From assembly GCA_005402585.1 (NCBI GenBank), contig BIFP01000004.1:48236-112235 (forward strand): a stretch of 64,000 nt of DNA, in the 5' to 3' direction. Of the stretch, positions 53,807-62,935 are shown piece after piece. Both the position numbers and the translations under genes were made by a program. Each line of letters opens with the position of its first letter. The stretch's first letter is position 1. The notes beneath the pieces were generated by a model. It was not told the DNA's origin and made no database searches. It saw only the letters and a list, made by a program, of their open reading frames with translations. The stretch is from Micromonosporaceae bacterium KJ-029 (GTDB lineage: Bacteria > Actinomycetota > Actinomycetes > Mycobacteriales > Micromonosporaceae).

Positions 53807-56509
53807 ATGACCACCCCGACCATCGACAACGCCCCGCGCGATCGAAACTGGCACGTCCTGCACGGCCCGCTAAGCCCGGACGAACTGCGCATGGCACTGG
53901 AGCACATCGCCACCGCGCACGGCCTACAGATCACCTACCCGCATCCCAGCACGGCCGTGGTCAATCGCGACGGCCAGGCCGCAAACAATCTCACCATCCG
54001 CTGGCATACACACGTCCCAACAGCCCCCGATTCCCAAGCCCACAACCTGAAGCCCGACACGCACCTTGAGATCCTCGTTGACTCCAGCACGACCGACGCT
54101 ACGGCGGCGACGCTGCTCGACGATCTGGCGTCACAACTGCGCCGCCACAGCAGCAGCGAACTGGACCGCATCCGCGCCCACCTGCCCCTCATCGACCGAT
54201 ACGCAACCACCGAACTCGGCCTCGACGGCTGGGCACTGATCTTCCGCGACCACTACGTCGAAAACACACTCGGGTTCCTCCTCGGCATCCACCGCGCCGG
54301 GATACCCGCCCGGTGGATCTACGCCCTCGCCAAGGGCGACCGCACCCACCGGCGCGACCGGGTTCATGCCACGCTGCTCGCCCACGGCATCGCCAGCGGC
54401 GTCCTGGACAACACCGCCATCAACGCGCCAGCCCGCCACGATGCCGAGTTGGCAGCCGCACGTGCCAGCGTCGACGCCTTCATCGACGACGCGCACGCCG
54501 CTGAGCGCCGGGTACTCGTCATCGACGATGGAGGGCTCATCGCACAGGGCTACGCCAGCGATCACGCGGCCCGCTGCGTCGACGCCGCAATCGAGCTGAC
54601 CGTATCTGGGCTCACGCGCATCACCGCCGCGGAACCGCTGGCCATCCCGGTGCTCAACCTCGCCCGGTCCGAACTCAAAACCCGCCTCGGCTACCCAGAA
54701 ATCGCCGACTCCTGCGCCCGCCGACTGCGCGCCCTCCTGGCCGCCCACAAACTCAGCGGGCGCCAGGTTCTCGTGATCGGCTTCGGCGAGCTGGGCTCCC
54801 GCCTCGCCGCCGCCCTGCGAGCCCAGGGCAGCCAAGTCCACGTTGTCGACACCGACCCGCTCGCCCTCATCACCGCCGCCGAAGCCGGCTACACCACGCA
54901 CCGCTACGTCGCCGACGCGCTTCACGTGGCACCCCCGTTCCTCATAGTCGGCACCACCGGAGACAACGCCCTCACCGCGACCGACCTGGCGCTCATGCCA
55001 GACGAGACGTTCCTCGCACCGTTTGCCACCAAGGACTTCAGCCTGCTCGCCGCACCCCACTACAGCCGGCACGCGACACTCATCCCCGGCGTCGGTCGCA
55101 GGTACCGCCTCGACGACGGGCGGCACGTCACCATCCTCGGCGACGGCCGCTCACTCAACCTGTTCGAAGCCGACGCCATACCGAACCAGGGCTACGACGC
55201 CTACCGTGCAGGCACGCTGATCACCGCCGGATGGCTGTGCCGAAACGTCGATCAACTCACGCCCGGCGTCCACATCGAGATCGTCAACGGCATCGTGCGC
55301 AGCTCCGGCCTCTACGAGGCGTACTACGACACCTACCTCGCCCCGCCCGTCACCGTACGTGACACAAGAGAGAGGGACCGGCATGGCGGAAACTTCGGAG
55401 GGCTGGGGGCCTGCATCGTCGGCTACGGCGTCGCTGGGCGCCTTCACGCCGAGATCCTCGCCGAGGCGGGCGCGTCACTGACCATCCTCGATCCTAAGCA
55501 CCAAGACCTTCCCACAGACTTCCGCAGCATGACCACCGGCGTTGACGACCTGCCGGAAAGGGTCGCGTCGGCCGTGGCGCTGTGGTCGGTATGCTGCCCC
55601 ACCGCCGACCACCTTCCGGTCCTCCGGTCAATCCTGGCCCGAGACCCCCAGGCACGGATACTGCTGGAAAAGCCCGCCTGCCAAGGCCACGAGATCGCCG
55701 AACTAACCGCACTGCTGGCCAGCCACCGTAACGCCCGGCTGGTCATCGTCGACCAGTACCGGCACAGCCGCGCCCTCGAAGCGCTTCGCCAGCTGATCGA
55801 TGAGCTTGAGCCGAATGCCGTAATCGACCACATCGGAGCCACCTTCAGCAAGGACCGCACCGCCGACATATCACGCGGGCGCTTCGTCGACCGCTCCTAC
55901 GGAGTGCTCGGCTACGAGTGGCTCCACATGCTGACAGCGCTGCGCCAGTTCCTGTCCCCAGACGTCTGGGCCGCATACCTCACCGACGACCCACAACGCG
56001 CCGAGCTGACCGCCACCTACGACCCCCGTATGTTCGTGTCCGCGCTCAGCGAGAAAACCACGATCGCGATCGACGGCCACAACGCGAGCATCGAACTCGC
56101 CTCAACCATCACCGGCTCCACCGTCATCCTCGGCAGCACCCCCCGCACGGGACGCAGCGCCCACACCCGATGGAGCCGGGGCCGCAGGCCATCAGACGAT
56201 CGGCACCGCCACATCACCGTGCGCGCCGGTGGAACCCGGTTCGTCGCGCACCTCGACCCCGTCACCGCCCCCGATGGCTGGCAACTGGACCGCAACCAGC
56301 ACCGGATCACGGCTCACCGAGATGGACGACTCATACATGACACAGTCATTGACGACTCGCCGCTGCACACAGCGGTCCGCGACGCGGTGTCCCAGCTCCT
56401 CGCAGATGATCCCCTCCCGCCGCCAGACCTCACCCCACTGCGACGAATCGCTGCCCTCGCCCAGCTTCTTCGCGCCCAGCAGCCCCACCTCGCGCTGGCA
56501 GCAAGTTGA
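53807..56509 (+). CDS. Fusion of SAH hydrolase-like and Gfo/Idh/MocA-like oxidoreductase
   Basis: A 900-aa protein 27 bp after the kinase stop, with GAGGGA 5 bases before its ATG. Residues 110-500 resemble S-adenosylhomocysteine hydrolase: ALIFRDHYVENTLGF, VLVIDDGGLIAQGYA near 235, then an NAD-binding Rossmann loop VLVIGFGELGSRLAAAL near 323-340 and FLIVGTTGDNAL near 382. Residues 530-800 form a second Rossmann unit (ACIVGYGVAGRLHAEIL near 537) with the EKPACQG motif near 622 characteristic of Gfo/Idh/MocA oxidoreductases. Thus one chain carries two NAD(P) domains. Both families do NAD-linked transient oxidation, so the fusion may catalyse consecutive steps on the same intermediate. I know no characterised enzyme of this layout. 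Confidence 0.8.
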   Translation: MTTPTIDNAPRDRNWHVLHGPLSPDELRMALEHIATAHGLQITYPHPSTAVVNRDGQAANNLTIRWHTHVPTAPDSQAHNLKPDTHLEILVDSSTTDATAATLLDDLASQLRRHSSSELDRIRAHLPLIDRYATTELGLDGWALIFRDHYVENTLGFLLGIHRAGIPARWIYALAKGDRTHRRDRVHATLLAHGIASGVLDNTAINAPARHDAELAAARASVDAFIDDAHAAERRVLVIDDGGLIAQGYASDHAARCVDAAIELTVSGLTRITAAEPLAIPVLNLARSELKTRLGYPEIADSCARRLRALLAAHKLSGRQVLVIGFGELGSRLAAALRAQGSQVHVVDTDPLALITAAEAGYTTHRYVADALHVAPPFLIVGTTGDNALTATDLALMPDETFLAPFATKDFSLLAAPHYSRHATLIPGVGRRYRLDDGRHVTILGDGRSLNLFEADAIPNQGYDAYRAGTLITAGWLCRNVDQLTPGVHIEIVNGIVRSSGLYEAYYDTYLAPPVTVRDTRERDRHGGNFGGLGACIVGYGVAGRLHAEILAEAGASLTILDPKHQDLPTDFRSMTTGVDDLPERVASAVALWSVCCPTADHLPVLRSILARDPQARILLEKPACQGHEIAELTALLASHRNARLVIVDQYRHSRALEALRQLIDELEPNAVIDHIGATFSKDRTADISRGRFVDRSYGVLGYEWLHMLTALRQFLSPDVWAAYLTDDPQRAELTATYDPRMFVSALSEKTTIAIDGHNASIELASTITGSTVILGSTPRTGRSAHTRWSRGRRPSDDRHRHITVRAGGTRFVAHLDPVTAPDGWQLDRNQHRITAHRDGRLIHDTVIDDSPLHTAVRDAVSQLLADDPLPPPDLTPLRRIAALAQLLRAQQPHLALAAS

Positions 56510-56549
56510 GGTCGGGCAACCCTGACGACCCATATCCTGTGAGGCAAGC

Positions 56550-57416
56550 ATGGCGACCATCTGCCTGCGGCTCGACGACATCCACAGCGGCACACCACCG
56601 CATCTACTCACCGCGCTCGACCAGCGGGTATGGCGCGACCGACCCGTCGTGTTGGGGGTCGTTCCGTTCCCCGCCCCCGGATGCCTCGGCGACCCGGCCA
56701 CGCAACGGGAAACCCTCGGCTTCGCGCGGCATTCACTGGCAGACCCCGACCTGCGCGCGTACCTCGACCGCCAACTACGCCTGCGCAAGGCGGACGTCGC
56801 GGTACATGGACTCACTCACGCCGACCACTCCACCGCCAACGGACCCGCGGTGGCCGAACTCGTCGCCCCGAGCCAGCGCCGGGTAGACATGCTCCTCGAC
56901 GTCCTGCACACCTTCCGCGACGAGTTCGGCACATCAACGCTCATCCCGCCCCACAACTTCATTGACGAATCAGTGGCGGCACGCTGCACGTCCGAAGGAT
57001 TCCACCTCAGTCGCGCGCTCATGAACCACGAGGTCATCGCCCTCGGTCTCGACCCCGACTCGCCCGACGATAGAGCCGAGGCAAAACGCCGCCGCCCCTG
57101 CTACACCGCCGGCCAGGCACTGGTGATCTACCAAACCGCGGCGATATCGGCGAAGCACCTTCGCCAGACCACCCCGAGTGAACTCGCGGCGTCCATCATG
57201 AGCGTGATCGGCCCGGGAGGAAGGGGAGTAATCGCCTTCCACTGGTGGGACTTCCTCGAAGACAGCGGCGAGATCAATGACGCCTTTGTCGCCTTCGCGG
57301 CGCAACTCCTCGACGCCTGCCAACAGCTTGGCGCAGACCAATTCATGCCAATCGCTGACCTGCTCGGCGCAGCAACTGAACGGCACCCCAACGCCTCACC
57401 CCAGCCGCACTTGTAG
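56550..57416 (+). CDS. Polysaccharide deacetylase-like (DUF2334-type) protein
   Basis: A 288-aa protein. It starts MATICLRLDDIHSG, where the Asp-Asp pair matches the metal-binding motif of NodB/DUF2334-like deacetylases. DVAVHGLTHADHS near residue 88 supplies the His-x4-His ligand pattern, and PPHNFIDES near 134 and FHWWDFLED near 231 fit the later motifs. It probably removes an N- or O-acyl group from a glycosylated or amino-sugar intermediate. It is the last gene of the operon and is followed by a strong hairpin. Confidence 0.75.
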   Translation: MATICLRLDDIHSGTPPHLLTALDQRVWRDRPVVLGVVPFPAPGCLGDPATQRETLGFARHSLADPDLRAYLDRQLRLRKADVAVHGLTHADHSTANGPAVAELVAPSQRRVDMLLDVLHTFRDEFGTSTLIPPHNFIDESVAARCTSEGFHLSRALMNHEVIALGLDPDSPDDRAEAKRRRPCYTAGQALVIYQTAAISAKHLRQTTPSELAASIMSVIGPGGRGVIAFHWWDFLEDSGEINDAFVAFAAQLLDACQQLGADQFMPIADLLGAATERHPNASPQPHL

Positions 57417-57482
57417 CCACCACACACCCCATGGGCCGGCGCGCCGCCCTCACCCGTGATCCGACAGGGCAGGGGCGCGCTG

Positions 57483-57524
57483 GTGGGGGTGCTGCCGCGG
57501 TTCCCCAGGCGGCAGCACCCCCAC
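57483..57524 (+). terminator. Strong hairpin terminating the operon
   Basis: A perfect 15-bp inverted repeat (57483-57497 and 57510-57524, arms GTGGGGGTGCTGCCG and complement) with a 12-base loop, 67 bp after the deacetylase stop. It lacks a T-run, as is common for actinomycete terminators. Confidence 0.7.
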
Positions 57525-57562
57525 CCCCTACCTCAGACAATCAACCCAACGGGAACTCATCA

Positions 57563-58102
57563 ATGATCACATCGTCGGCCCTTCTCACATCCGGATCCGC
57601 AGCTGCTCCCTTGCCCGGACCGATACCCGATTCCCTGCCGCCCCTGGTGCTCGCCGTCGAACAGGGTGACGCACCCGCCAGCCGCGCTTGCTCACATCCC
57701 TGCCGGGCCAAGGCCCTAGAGCGGGCGGAACTCGCCGCTCGATGCACCCGCCTCGCAGTCACCCAGCTAACGACCCACACTCGCCCGGCCCGAGTACTGG
57801 CAGAGGCGGCGATACTTCTCGACGCGGTCCGTCACCTACTCACCGGCGCGGCCCGGACAACACCCGTCGTCGAGGTTTCCGAGCCAGCTGCGGGAGGTTT
57901 GCCGGCGCACCGGTACGTGTGGGCGGCGGCGTTGCTCGCGTCGAGCCTGTGGATTCCATGCCGGCGCGACGATCAGCACGTTGGCTGCCCGCAGCCGCCG
58001 GAGGTGGTGGCCGCGTTGGCTAGCCTCGCCGCCGACCGGCTCAGCCATGTCCTCGCGGAGATGGCCCCACCGCACGCGAGGCGACAGCTGTGGTCCCGGT
58101 GA
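57563..58102 (+). CDS. Small hypothetical protein of the duplicated cassette, copy 2
   Basis: A 179-aa protein from ATG 57563. Ala-rich and helical: a CRAKALERAELAARCTRLAV helix, then AEAAILLDAVRHLL, and a C-terminal half with YVWAAALLASSLW, CRRDDQHVGC and PPHARRQ that matches the minus-strand gene at 38636-38923. The DDQHVGC pattern with flanking Cys could bind metal. Its stop overlaps the TPR start at 58099 (GTGA). Function unknown. Confidence 0.65.
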   Translation: MITSSALLTSGSAAAPLPGPIPDSLPPLVLAVEQGDAPASRACSHPCRAKALERAELAARCTRLAVTQLTTHTRPARVLAEAAILLDAVRHLLTGAARTTPVVEVSEPAAGGLPAHRYVWAAALLASSLWIPCRRDDQHVGCPQPPEVVAALASLAADRLSHVLAEMAPPHARRQLWSR

Positions 58103-59330
58103 GCACCACCGCCGCTACTGATAGTGCCGCAGCCACCGCCACCCCCGATGAGCACCGCCAGCAGCAGCGACCGGTGCAGATGGTGTTGTGGGCGCTGGGC
58201 GAGGACGAACTCGCCCAGCTCGCGCAGCCCCGCTCCCTGGCCGATCCGGTTGAACGCCTCACACGCGCCGACGAACGCCACGGTGGGGTTGGGCTGGCGG
58301 ACCGGCATGTCGGACACGCCACGCGGATCCTTCGCGCCGCTGCGCCGCCTGCGGTGCCTGATCAGGTGCGGGCGGTGGTTGCCGCCCAGCACCTGGCCCA
58401 CGCCGCCTGGTGCGCGTTCGACGCGGCCGAACCGCTGGCGGCCGCCGGCCTGCTGGCCAGGGCCCGGCAGGCCAGCGCCGGCGTGCCACGTCCGCTGGTG
58501 CAGCGCCTCCACCGGCACCTCGTGCACCTGGACCTTGTCCTGTCCGGCATCGAGGTTCAGCTCACCGCCGACAGCCGCCGTCGCATGCTCGTCACCTCCA
58601 TCGCGGCGCGGAACGGCGCCACCCGCAGGCCGATCAGGTATCGAGCACTACTCACGGTGCACACCGCCCGCGCCCGCGCGCATGCCGGGCAGACCGGGGA
58701 GGCACGACGGCTACTGCGCTACGCGCAACGCACCCTCGACCAAGCCGCCCGGATGCCGGTGCCGTTGTGGCTTTCCTGGTTCGACCAACCCGCCCTGCAC
58801 ACGCTCACCGCGCGGGTGTACCTGACCGCCGGCCTGCCGGACGACGCCGCCGACCACGCCCGACAGGCCGTACAAACAATGCCCGCCCATCGGGTTCGAG
58901 ACCGAGTCCACGCCCTACTCACCCACGCCTACACCCAGCTCGCCACCCACACAGTGGACGAATCCGTCCGCGCCGCGCACACCGCCCTACGCCTGGCCGG
59001 ACACCTCCACCAGGGCCTCCTCGCTGGGCGGGCAGCCGTCGGCCTCCAACAACTGCGTACCACCCTCGGCCGCTACCCCGAGGCACCGCCATGCAATGGC
59101 TCACCGCCTACGACACCGCCACAGCCCGAGCCGCGATGATCGCCGACGTCGACATCGTCCGCCTCGCACTATCAGGGGCCGACGAGGCAACCATCAACCG
59201 TCGGCTCGGACTGCAGCCATCTGATTCGGCCAGCCGGCTGGCCATGCTCAACGCCGATGCCAGGCCCGAACCATTCCGGAGATCGCCGCCCTCGCGGCCA
59301 GGCTGCTGCACCCCACCGATATCGACGAAT
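58099..59330 (+). pseudogene. TPR-type protein, cassette copy 2, two frameshifts
   Basis: Closely similar to the 419-aa protein at 37380-38639. It reads in one frame from GTG 58099 to about 59080, then lacks one base relative to copy 1 (GAGGCACCGCCATG against GAGGCCACCCCCATG) and continues in the next frame as MQWLTAYDTATARAAM. Near 59245 a second base is missing (CTCAACGCC against CTCAAACGCC) and the third frame continues with QARTIPEIAA. Uncorrected, the first frame stops at 59139. Confidence 0.75.
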
Positions 59331-59407
59331 CACCAGCACGGAGGAGCAGTTCATCGGGTAGCTCCCCACCGGCGCAGGCCGCCATCGCCGAGTATCCGGA
59401 TGCCGGG

Positions 59408-59929
59408 GTGGGACTGTGCGGGTCCGCCGCACGCGGCGACTTCGTCGACGGCTGGAGCGGCGTCGACTTCGTCGCCTGGAACCTGCCCGCCACATCACCA
59501 GCAGCGACGAAGCTCGACAAGACCGTCGCCACCGTCTCGCGCCGCTACGGCCAACGGGCGTCGCTGCACCTCGCCGACGCCCACAGACGCGACGCCCACG
59601 GCCTCGGCGACCTGTACGATATGAAAATGCGAGCTGTGCTGCGCCGAGTCGGAGTCGACACCGCCGTGATCGCAGGTGTCTCCCCCACACCCGGCGTCAC
59701 CGCAGAAGCCACTGATCTCGCCAGCGACATCGCCGCGCTGCGCGAGTGCGCCCTCGTCCGTCTCGCCTCGAGCCGGGACCTCGCCTCCGGACGCGAGGAC
59801 ACCGCGCGCCAGGTTCTGTCCGCGCTGTCGAGCGCCGCCCAGCTGCTCGTCACACACCGGGATCCGCACGCGTCCCTACGGCTTCCCGAGGTCGCGGAAG
59901 CCTGCCTGACTGGCCAGGCAGCCAGCTGA
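59408..59929 (+). CDS. Nucleotidyltransferase-like protein with altered metal motif, probably decayed
   Basis: A 173-aa frame from GTG 59408. GSAARGDFVDGWSGVDFVAW at residues 5-24 resembles the nucleotidyltransferase box GS-x-ARG-x-S-D-x-D, but the first catalytic Asp is Gly18 and only Asp20 remains. The rest is helical. After the stop at 59929 a sensible helical sequence (EQAERLAARVPSALMAAQRL) continues in another frame to a stop at 60068, which overlaps the start of the following kinase-like remnant. This suggests that the original gene was longer and has suffered a one-base insertion. Probably inactive. Confidence 0.5.
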   Translation: MGLCGSAARGDFVDGWSGVDFVAWNLPATSPAATKLDKTVATVSRRYGQRASLHLADAHRRDAHGLGDLYDMKMRAVLRRVGVDTAVIAGVSPTPGVTAEATDLASDIAALRECALVRLASSRDLASGREDTARQVLSALSSAAQLLVTHRDPHASLRLPEVAEACLTGQAAS

Positions 59930-60064
59930 GGATGCTGCTGTCCGACTACGACGCCTACCGCGTGCTGGTGCCAGCGGAATCGAACAGGCAGAACGGCTCG
60001 CCGCGCGCGTACCGAGCGCTCTCATGGCAGCACAACGACTCGTCGAAGACGATTCCATGCAGCC

Positions 60065-60215
60065 ATGATCTTTCGTTGACGGGATCGATGGCGGCGAAAA
60101 GACGGCCCTCATCCGGCACCTCGCCGAGGCACTCACCTGCGCCGGCACACCGACGTATGTCGCTGAGCCGCTCTGGCGATGCCCGCCGCTGGCGGTAGCT
60201 GCCGGCTTTTGCTGA
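60065..60215 (+). pseudogene. Thymidylate kinase-like remnant
   Basis: After ATG 60065 (overlapping the preceding stop) and one extra base, the frame reads FVDGIDGGEKTALIRHLAEAL, the P-loop region of dTMP-kinase-like proteins in which the last Gly of G-x-D-G-x-G-K-T is Glu. It stops at 60215 after about 50 residues, so only the N-terminal part remains. Confidence 0.55.
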
Positions 60216-60345
60216 CGACGGCGCTCGCTTGGCCCTACCGGTATCGGTGCGGGCCAGCGAGGATGGATGGCGGCCAGCAGTTGCCGTGAGGGCCGGACGC
60301 GTGAAGCCGTTCACCGCCTCGCCTCGGTGCCGCGGATCGACAGGG

Positions 60346-62541
60346 ATGGTGAGGGTGGAGACGCAGGTTCGCACGCCGCAGGTGGTGTTTATGCAGCCGC
60401 AGCGGTTGATCGTTCCGCTGTTCCAGCGCCCCTACGTGTGGAACGAGGAAAACCAATGGGAACCACTGTGGGGGGACGTCCTCCGAGTGGCGAAGCGGCT
60501 TCTCCATGATCCGAACGGGCGTCACCACCCGCACTTCCTGGGCGCGGTGGTGCTACAGCAAATGCAGAACCCGGCCGGAACGATGCAAGAGCGAACGGTC
60601 ATCGATGGTCAGCAGCGGCTGACAACCTTGCAGTTGCTTCTCGACGCGCTACACGGCGAGTTGAAGTCATTCGGCGCCGACCAGCCGGCCATGCGCATCG
60701 AGACGCTGGTCGTGAACCCGGAAGCGTTCTGGGAGCGGCCCGAGGACCGCTTCAAGGTGTGGCCAACGAACCGGGACCGGGAGCCATTCAACGCGGTCAT
60801 GGCCGCCGAGACGCCGGTGGCGTACGACGACCTTCACCACCGCGATAGCCGTCTGGTCCAGGCGCATGAGTACTTTACGCGGCGGGCACGAGAGTGGCTG
60901 CAGGCCGCCGAGGACCAGGACGTCCAGGCGCGGGCAGCCGCCGTCGAGCGCGCCGTGCGTGAGCTTATGCAGATGGTCGTCATCGATCTCACGGCGGAGG
61001 AGAACGCGCAGGAGATCTTTGAGACCCTCAACGCCCGCGGTACGCAGCTCACCGCTGCCGATCTGATCAAGAACTTCGTCTTCCAGCGGCTCAGCGGGTC
61101 AGGCGTCGACATCGAGACCGCCTACGAGAAGTACTGGAAGGAGTTCGAGACAGGCTTCTGGGAGGCGGAGGTTAGCTCCGGCCGGGTACGTCAGCAGCGC
61201 TCCTCGATGTTCCTCAACCATTGGCTCATTGCGAAGACCGGCGAGGAGATCCTCACCCGAGAGGTCTTCTATCGGTTCAAGAGCTACGCCGACTTCGAGT
61301 CCGGCATCAGCATGATCGAACTCCTCGGGCAGGTCAGCCGAGCCGGAAAGGTGTACCGCAGATTCGTCACCGCGGCCGAGCAGCTGACCGGACCTGTCGA
61401 CCGGCTCGACTTGTTCGCATACCGCAGTAGCGTCATGGAGAGCGAGGTCGTCAAGCCTCTCGTGCTGTGCCTACTCGATCCGGAGGAGCAGGCCATCCCG
61501 GCGGACCAGGTAGTAAAGGCACTTCAAGTGGTGGAGAGCTGGCTGGTTCGCCGGATGCTCGTGCGCGCCACAAGCAAGTCCTACACCCAAGTGTTCGCAC
61601 AGCTGATCGACCAGGTTCGCAAGTCCGACAGGCACAAGGCCGGCGACGTCATCGGGGAGTACCTACGACACCAGGCTGGCACAAACTGGTACTGGCCCGA
61701 CAACGACGAGGTACGCCAGGAACTTCGGGCCCTCGGAATCTACCGTCGATTGTCCCGAGCACGCCTCCGCATGGCGTTGGAAGCCATCGAGGATCATGAG
61801 CGCGGCTGGCGTGGCATCGCGGCTGGCCTTGGCGGCGAACGAGTCGCTCGCGGCAAGTACGCCATCGAGCACATCATGCCCCGACGCTGGCAGCAACACT
61901 GGCCACTACCGGAGGACGCCTCCCCCGCTGACCGAGACCGCCTGATTCACACCATCGGCAACCTCACCCTGCTCACCGGGCGGCTAAACAGCAAGGTCTC
62001 AAACGGACCGTGGTCTGGGCAAGCAGGCAAACGCGCCCACGTGCAGAAGCACGACGTGTTGATGCTCAACCGCAAGTTGCTGCAGCAAGCTCAGGACAGC
62101 TGGGATGACGAGGGCATCCAAGCCCGCACCGAACAGATCGTCGATACGATCCTAGAGGTGTGGCCAGTCCCCGATGGGCATCATTCATCAGCGACTCATG
62201 CAACCAGGCAACTGAAACGCAGGATCACGCTGGCCGACCTGATGAGCGCAGGACTACTGGAGGCGGGCACCTCCCTGCACCCTCGACGCCAGCGCTTCGC
62301 CGAGCACACCGCGATCGTCCTACCAGACGGCACGTTGGACGTCGACGGAATCCGACATGCGACGCCATCCGGCGCGGCACGCCATCTGGCCGGAACTGCC
62401 CTCAATGGCTGGCGGTTCTGGCTGGTCGAACCGCGAAGCGGCCGTTGTCTCAGCGACCTGTGGCACGAATACCTCCACCAGCGCGATGTCAATGTCGATG
62501 ATGACGACGTTCCCGAGGAGGACGACCAACTTGATCTTTAA
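60346..62541 (+). CDS. GmrSD-type restriction protein (DUF262-DUF1524) with C-terminal RAMA-like domain
   Basis: A 731-aa protein from ATG 60346; GTG 60349 is a possible alternative. The N-terminal DUF262 (GmrS-like, ParB/Srx fold) domain has VPLFQRPYVW near residue 22 and the nucleotide-binding VIDGQQRLTTLQ near 85. The DUF1524 HNH nuclease domain has YAIEHIMPRRW near 506 and TIGNLTLLTGRLNSKVSN near 535, with the His and Asn residues in place. Residues 625-705 (TLADLMSAGLLEAGTSLHP, then DGIRHATPSGAARHLAG and NGWRFW) match a RAMA domain, often fused to restriction and methylase proteins. GmrSD enzymes are type IV systems cutting modified phage DNA, so the RAMA part may read a modified base; this is inference. 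Confidence 0.88.
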   Translation: MVRVETQVRTPQVVFMQPQRLIVPLFQRPYVWNEENQWEPLWGDVLRVAKRLLHDPNGRHHPHFLGAVVLQQMQNPAGTMQERTVIDGQQRLTTLQLLLDALHGELKSFGADQPAMRIETLVVNPEAFWERPEDRFKVWPTNRDREPFNAVMAAETPVAYDDLHHRDSRLVQAHEYFTRRAREWLQAAEDQDVQARAAAVERAVRELMQMVVIDLTAEENAQEIFETLNARGTQLTAADLIKNFVFQRLSGSGVDIETAYEKYWKEFETGFWEAEVSSGRVRQQRSSMFLNHWLIAKTGEEILTREVFYRFKSYADFESGISMIELLGQVSRAGKVYRRFVTAAEQLTGPVDRLDLFAYRSSVMESEVVKPLVLCLLDPEEQAIPADQVVKALQVVESWLVRRMLVRATSKSYTQVFAQLIDQVRKSDRHKAGDVIGEYLRHQAGTNWYWPDNDEVRQELRALGIYRRLSRARLRMALEAIEDHERGWRGIAAGLGGERVARGKYAIEHIMPRRWQQHWPLPEDASPADRDRLIHTIGNLTLLTGRLNSKVSNGPWSGQAGKRAHVQKHDVLMLNRKLLQQAQDSWDDEGIQARTEQIVDTILEVWPVPDGHHSSATHATRQLKRRITLADLMSAGLLEAGTSLHPRRQRFAEHTAIVLPDGTLDVDGIRHATPSGAARHLAGTALNGWRFWLVEPRSGRCLSDLWHEYLHQRDVNVDDDDVPEEDDQLDL

Positions 62542-62579
62542 CCTGCTGGGCGGCGGCATCGGCCCCGCCTGATCACGGG

Positions 62580-62640
62580 GACAGCCCTTGATCGATCATT
62601 CCTCTTGTCTAGGAAAGAAGATCAAGAATCAAGGGCTGTC
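62580..62640. repeat. 13-bp inverted repeat before the transposase fragment
   Basis: GACAGCCCTTGAT at 62580-62592 and its complement at 62628-62640 form a perfect stem with a 35-base loop. It may terminate the restriction gene or be the left end of the transposase element that starts at 62643. Confidence 0.6.
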
Positions 62641-62642
62641 TG

Positions 62643-62935
62643 GTGGTCAGTGTGCATGATGCGGGGTCGACCGATGAGGTCGGGTGGCTGGCCGCGTTCC
62701 GGCGCGAGTTTCACCGTTGCCTGACCGCTCGTGGGGATGCGTTGTTCGAGCTGGCGGACGTGTTGTTGTGCGGTGACGCGTCGGCGCGGTCGCTGGTGGA
62801 GTTGTCTCTGGTGGGTGAGCACCGCCGCGGTCACGGCTCGCTGTACGCGGCGTTGAATCGCGGCCGGATCGACATCGAGCGGCTGCGGACTGCGGTGGCG
62901 GCGGTGCCGCTGCCGCGGGCCGCGGACGGGCGGAT
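62643..62935 (+). pseudogene. Truncated transposase, 5' part only
   Basis: FHRCLTARGDALFELADVLL, LVELSLVGEHRRGHGSLY and LPLPRAADGR form the N-terminal signature of a common actinomycete transposase type. At about 62935 the sequence changes abruptly into the end of an oppositely oriented IS5-like element, and the 3' part is not seen beyond it. Confidence 0.7.
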
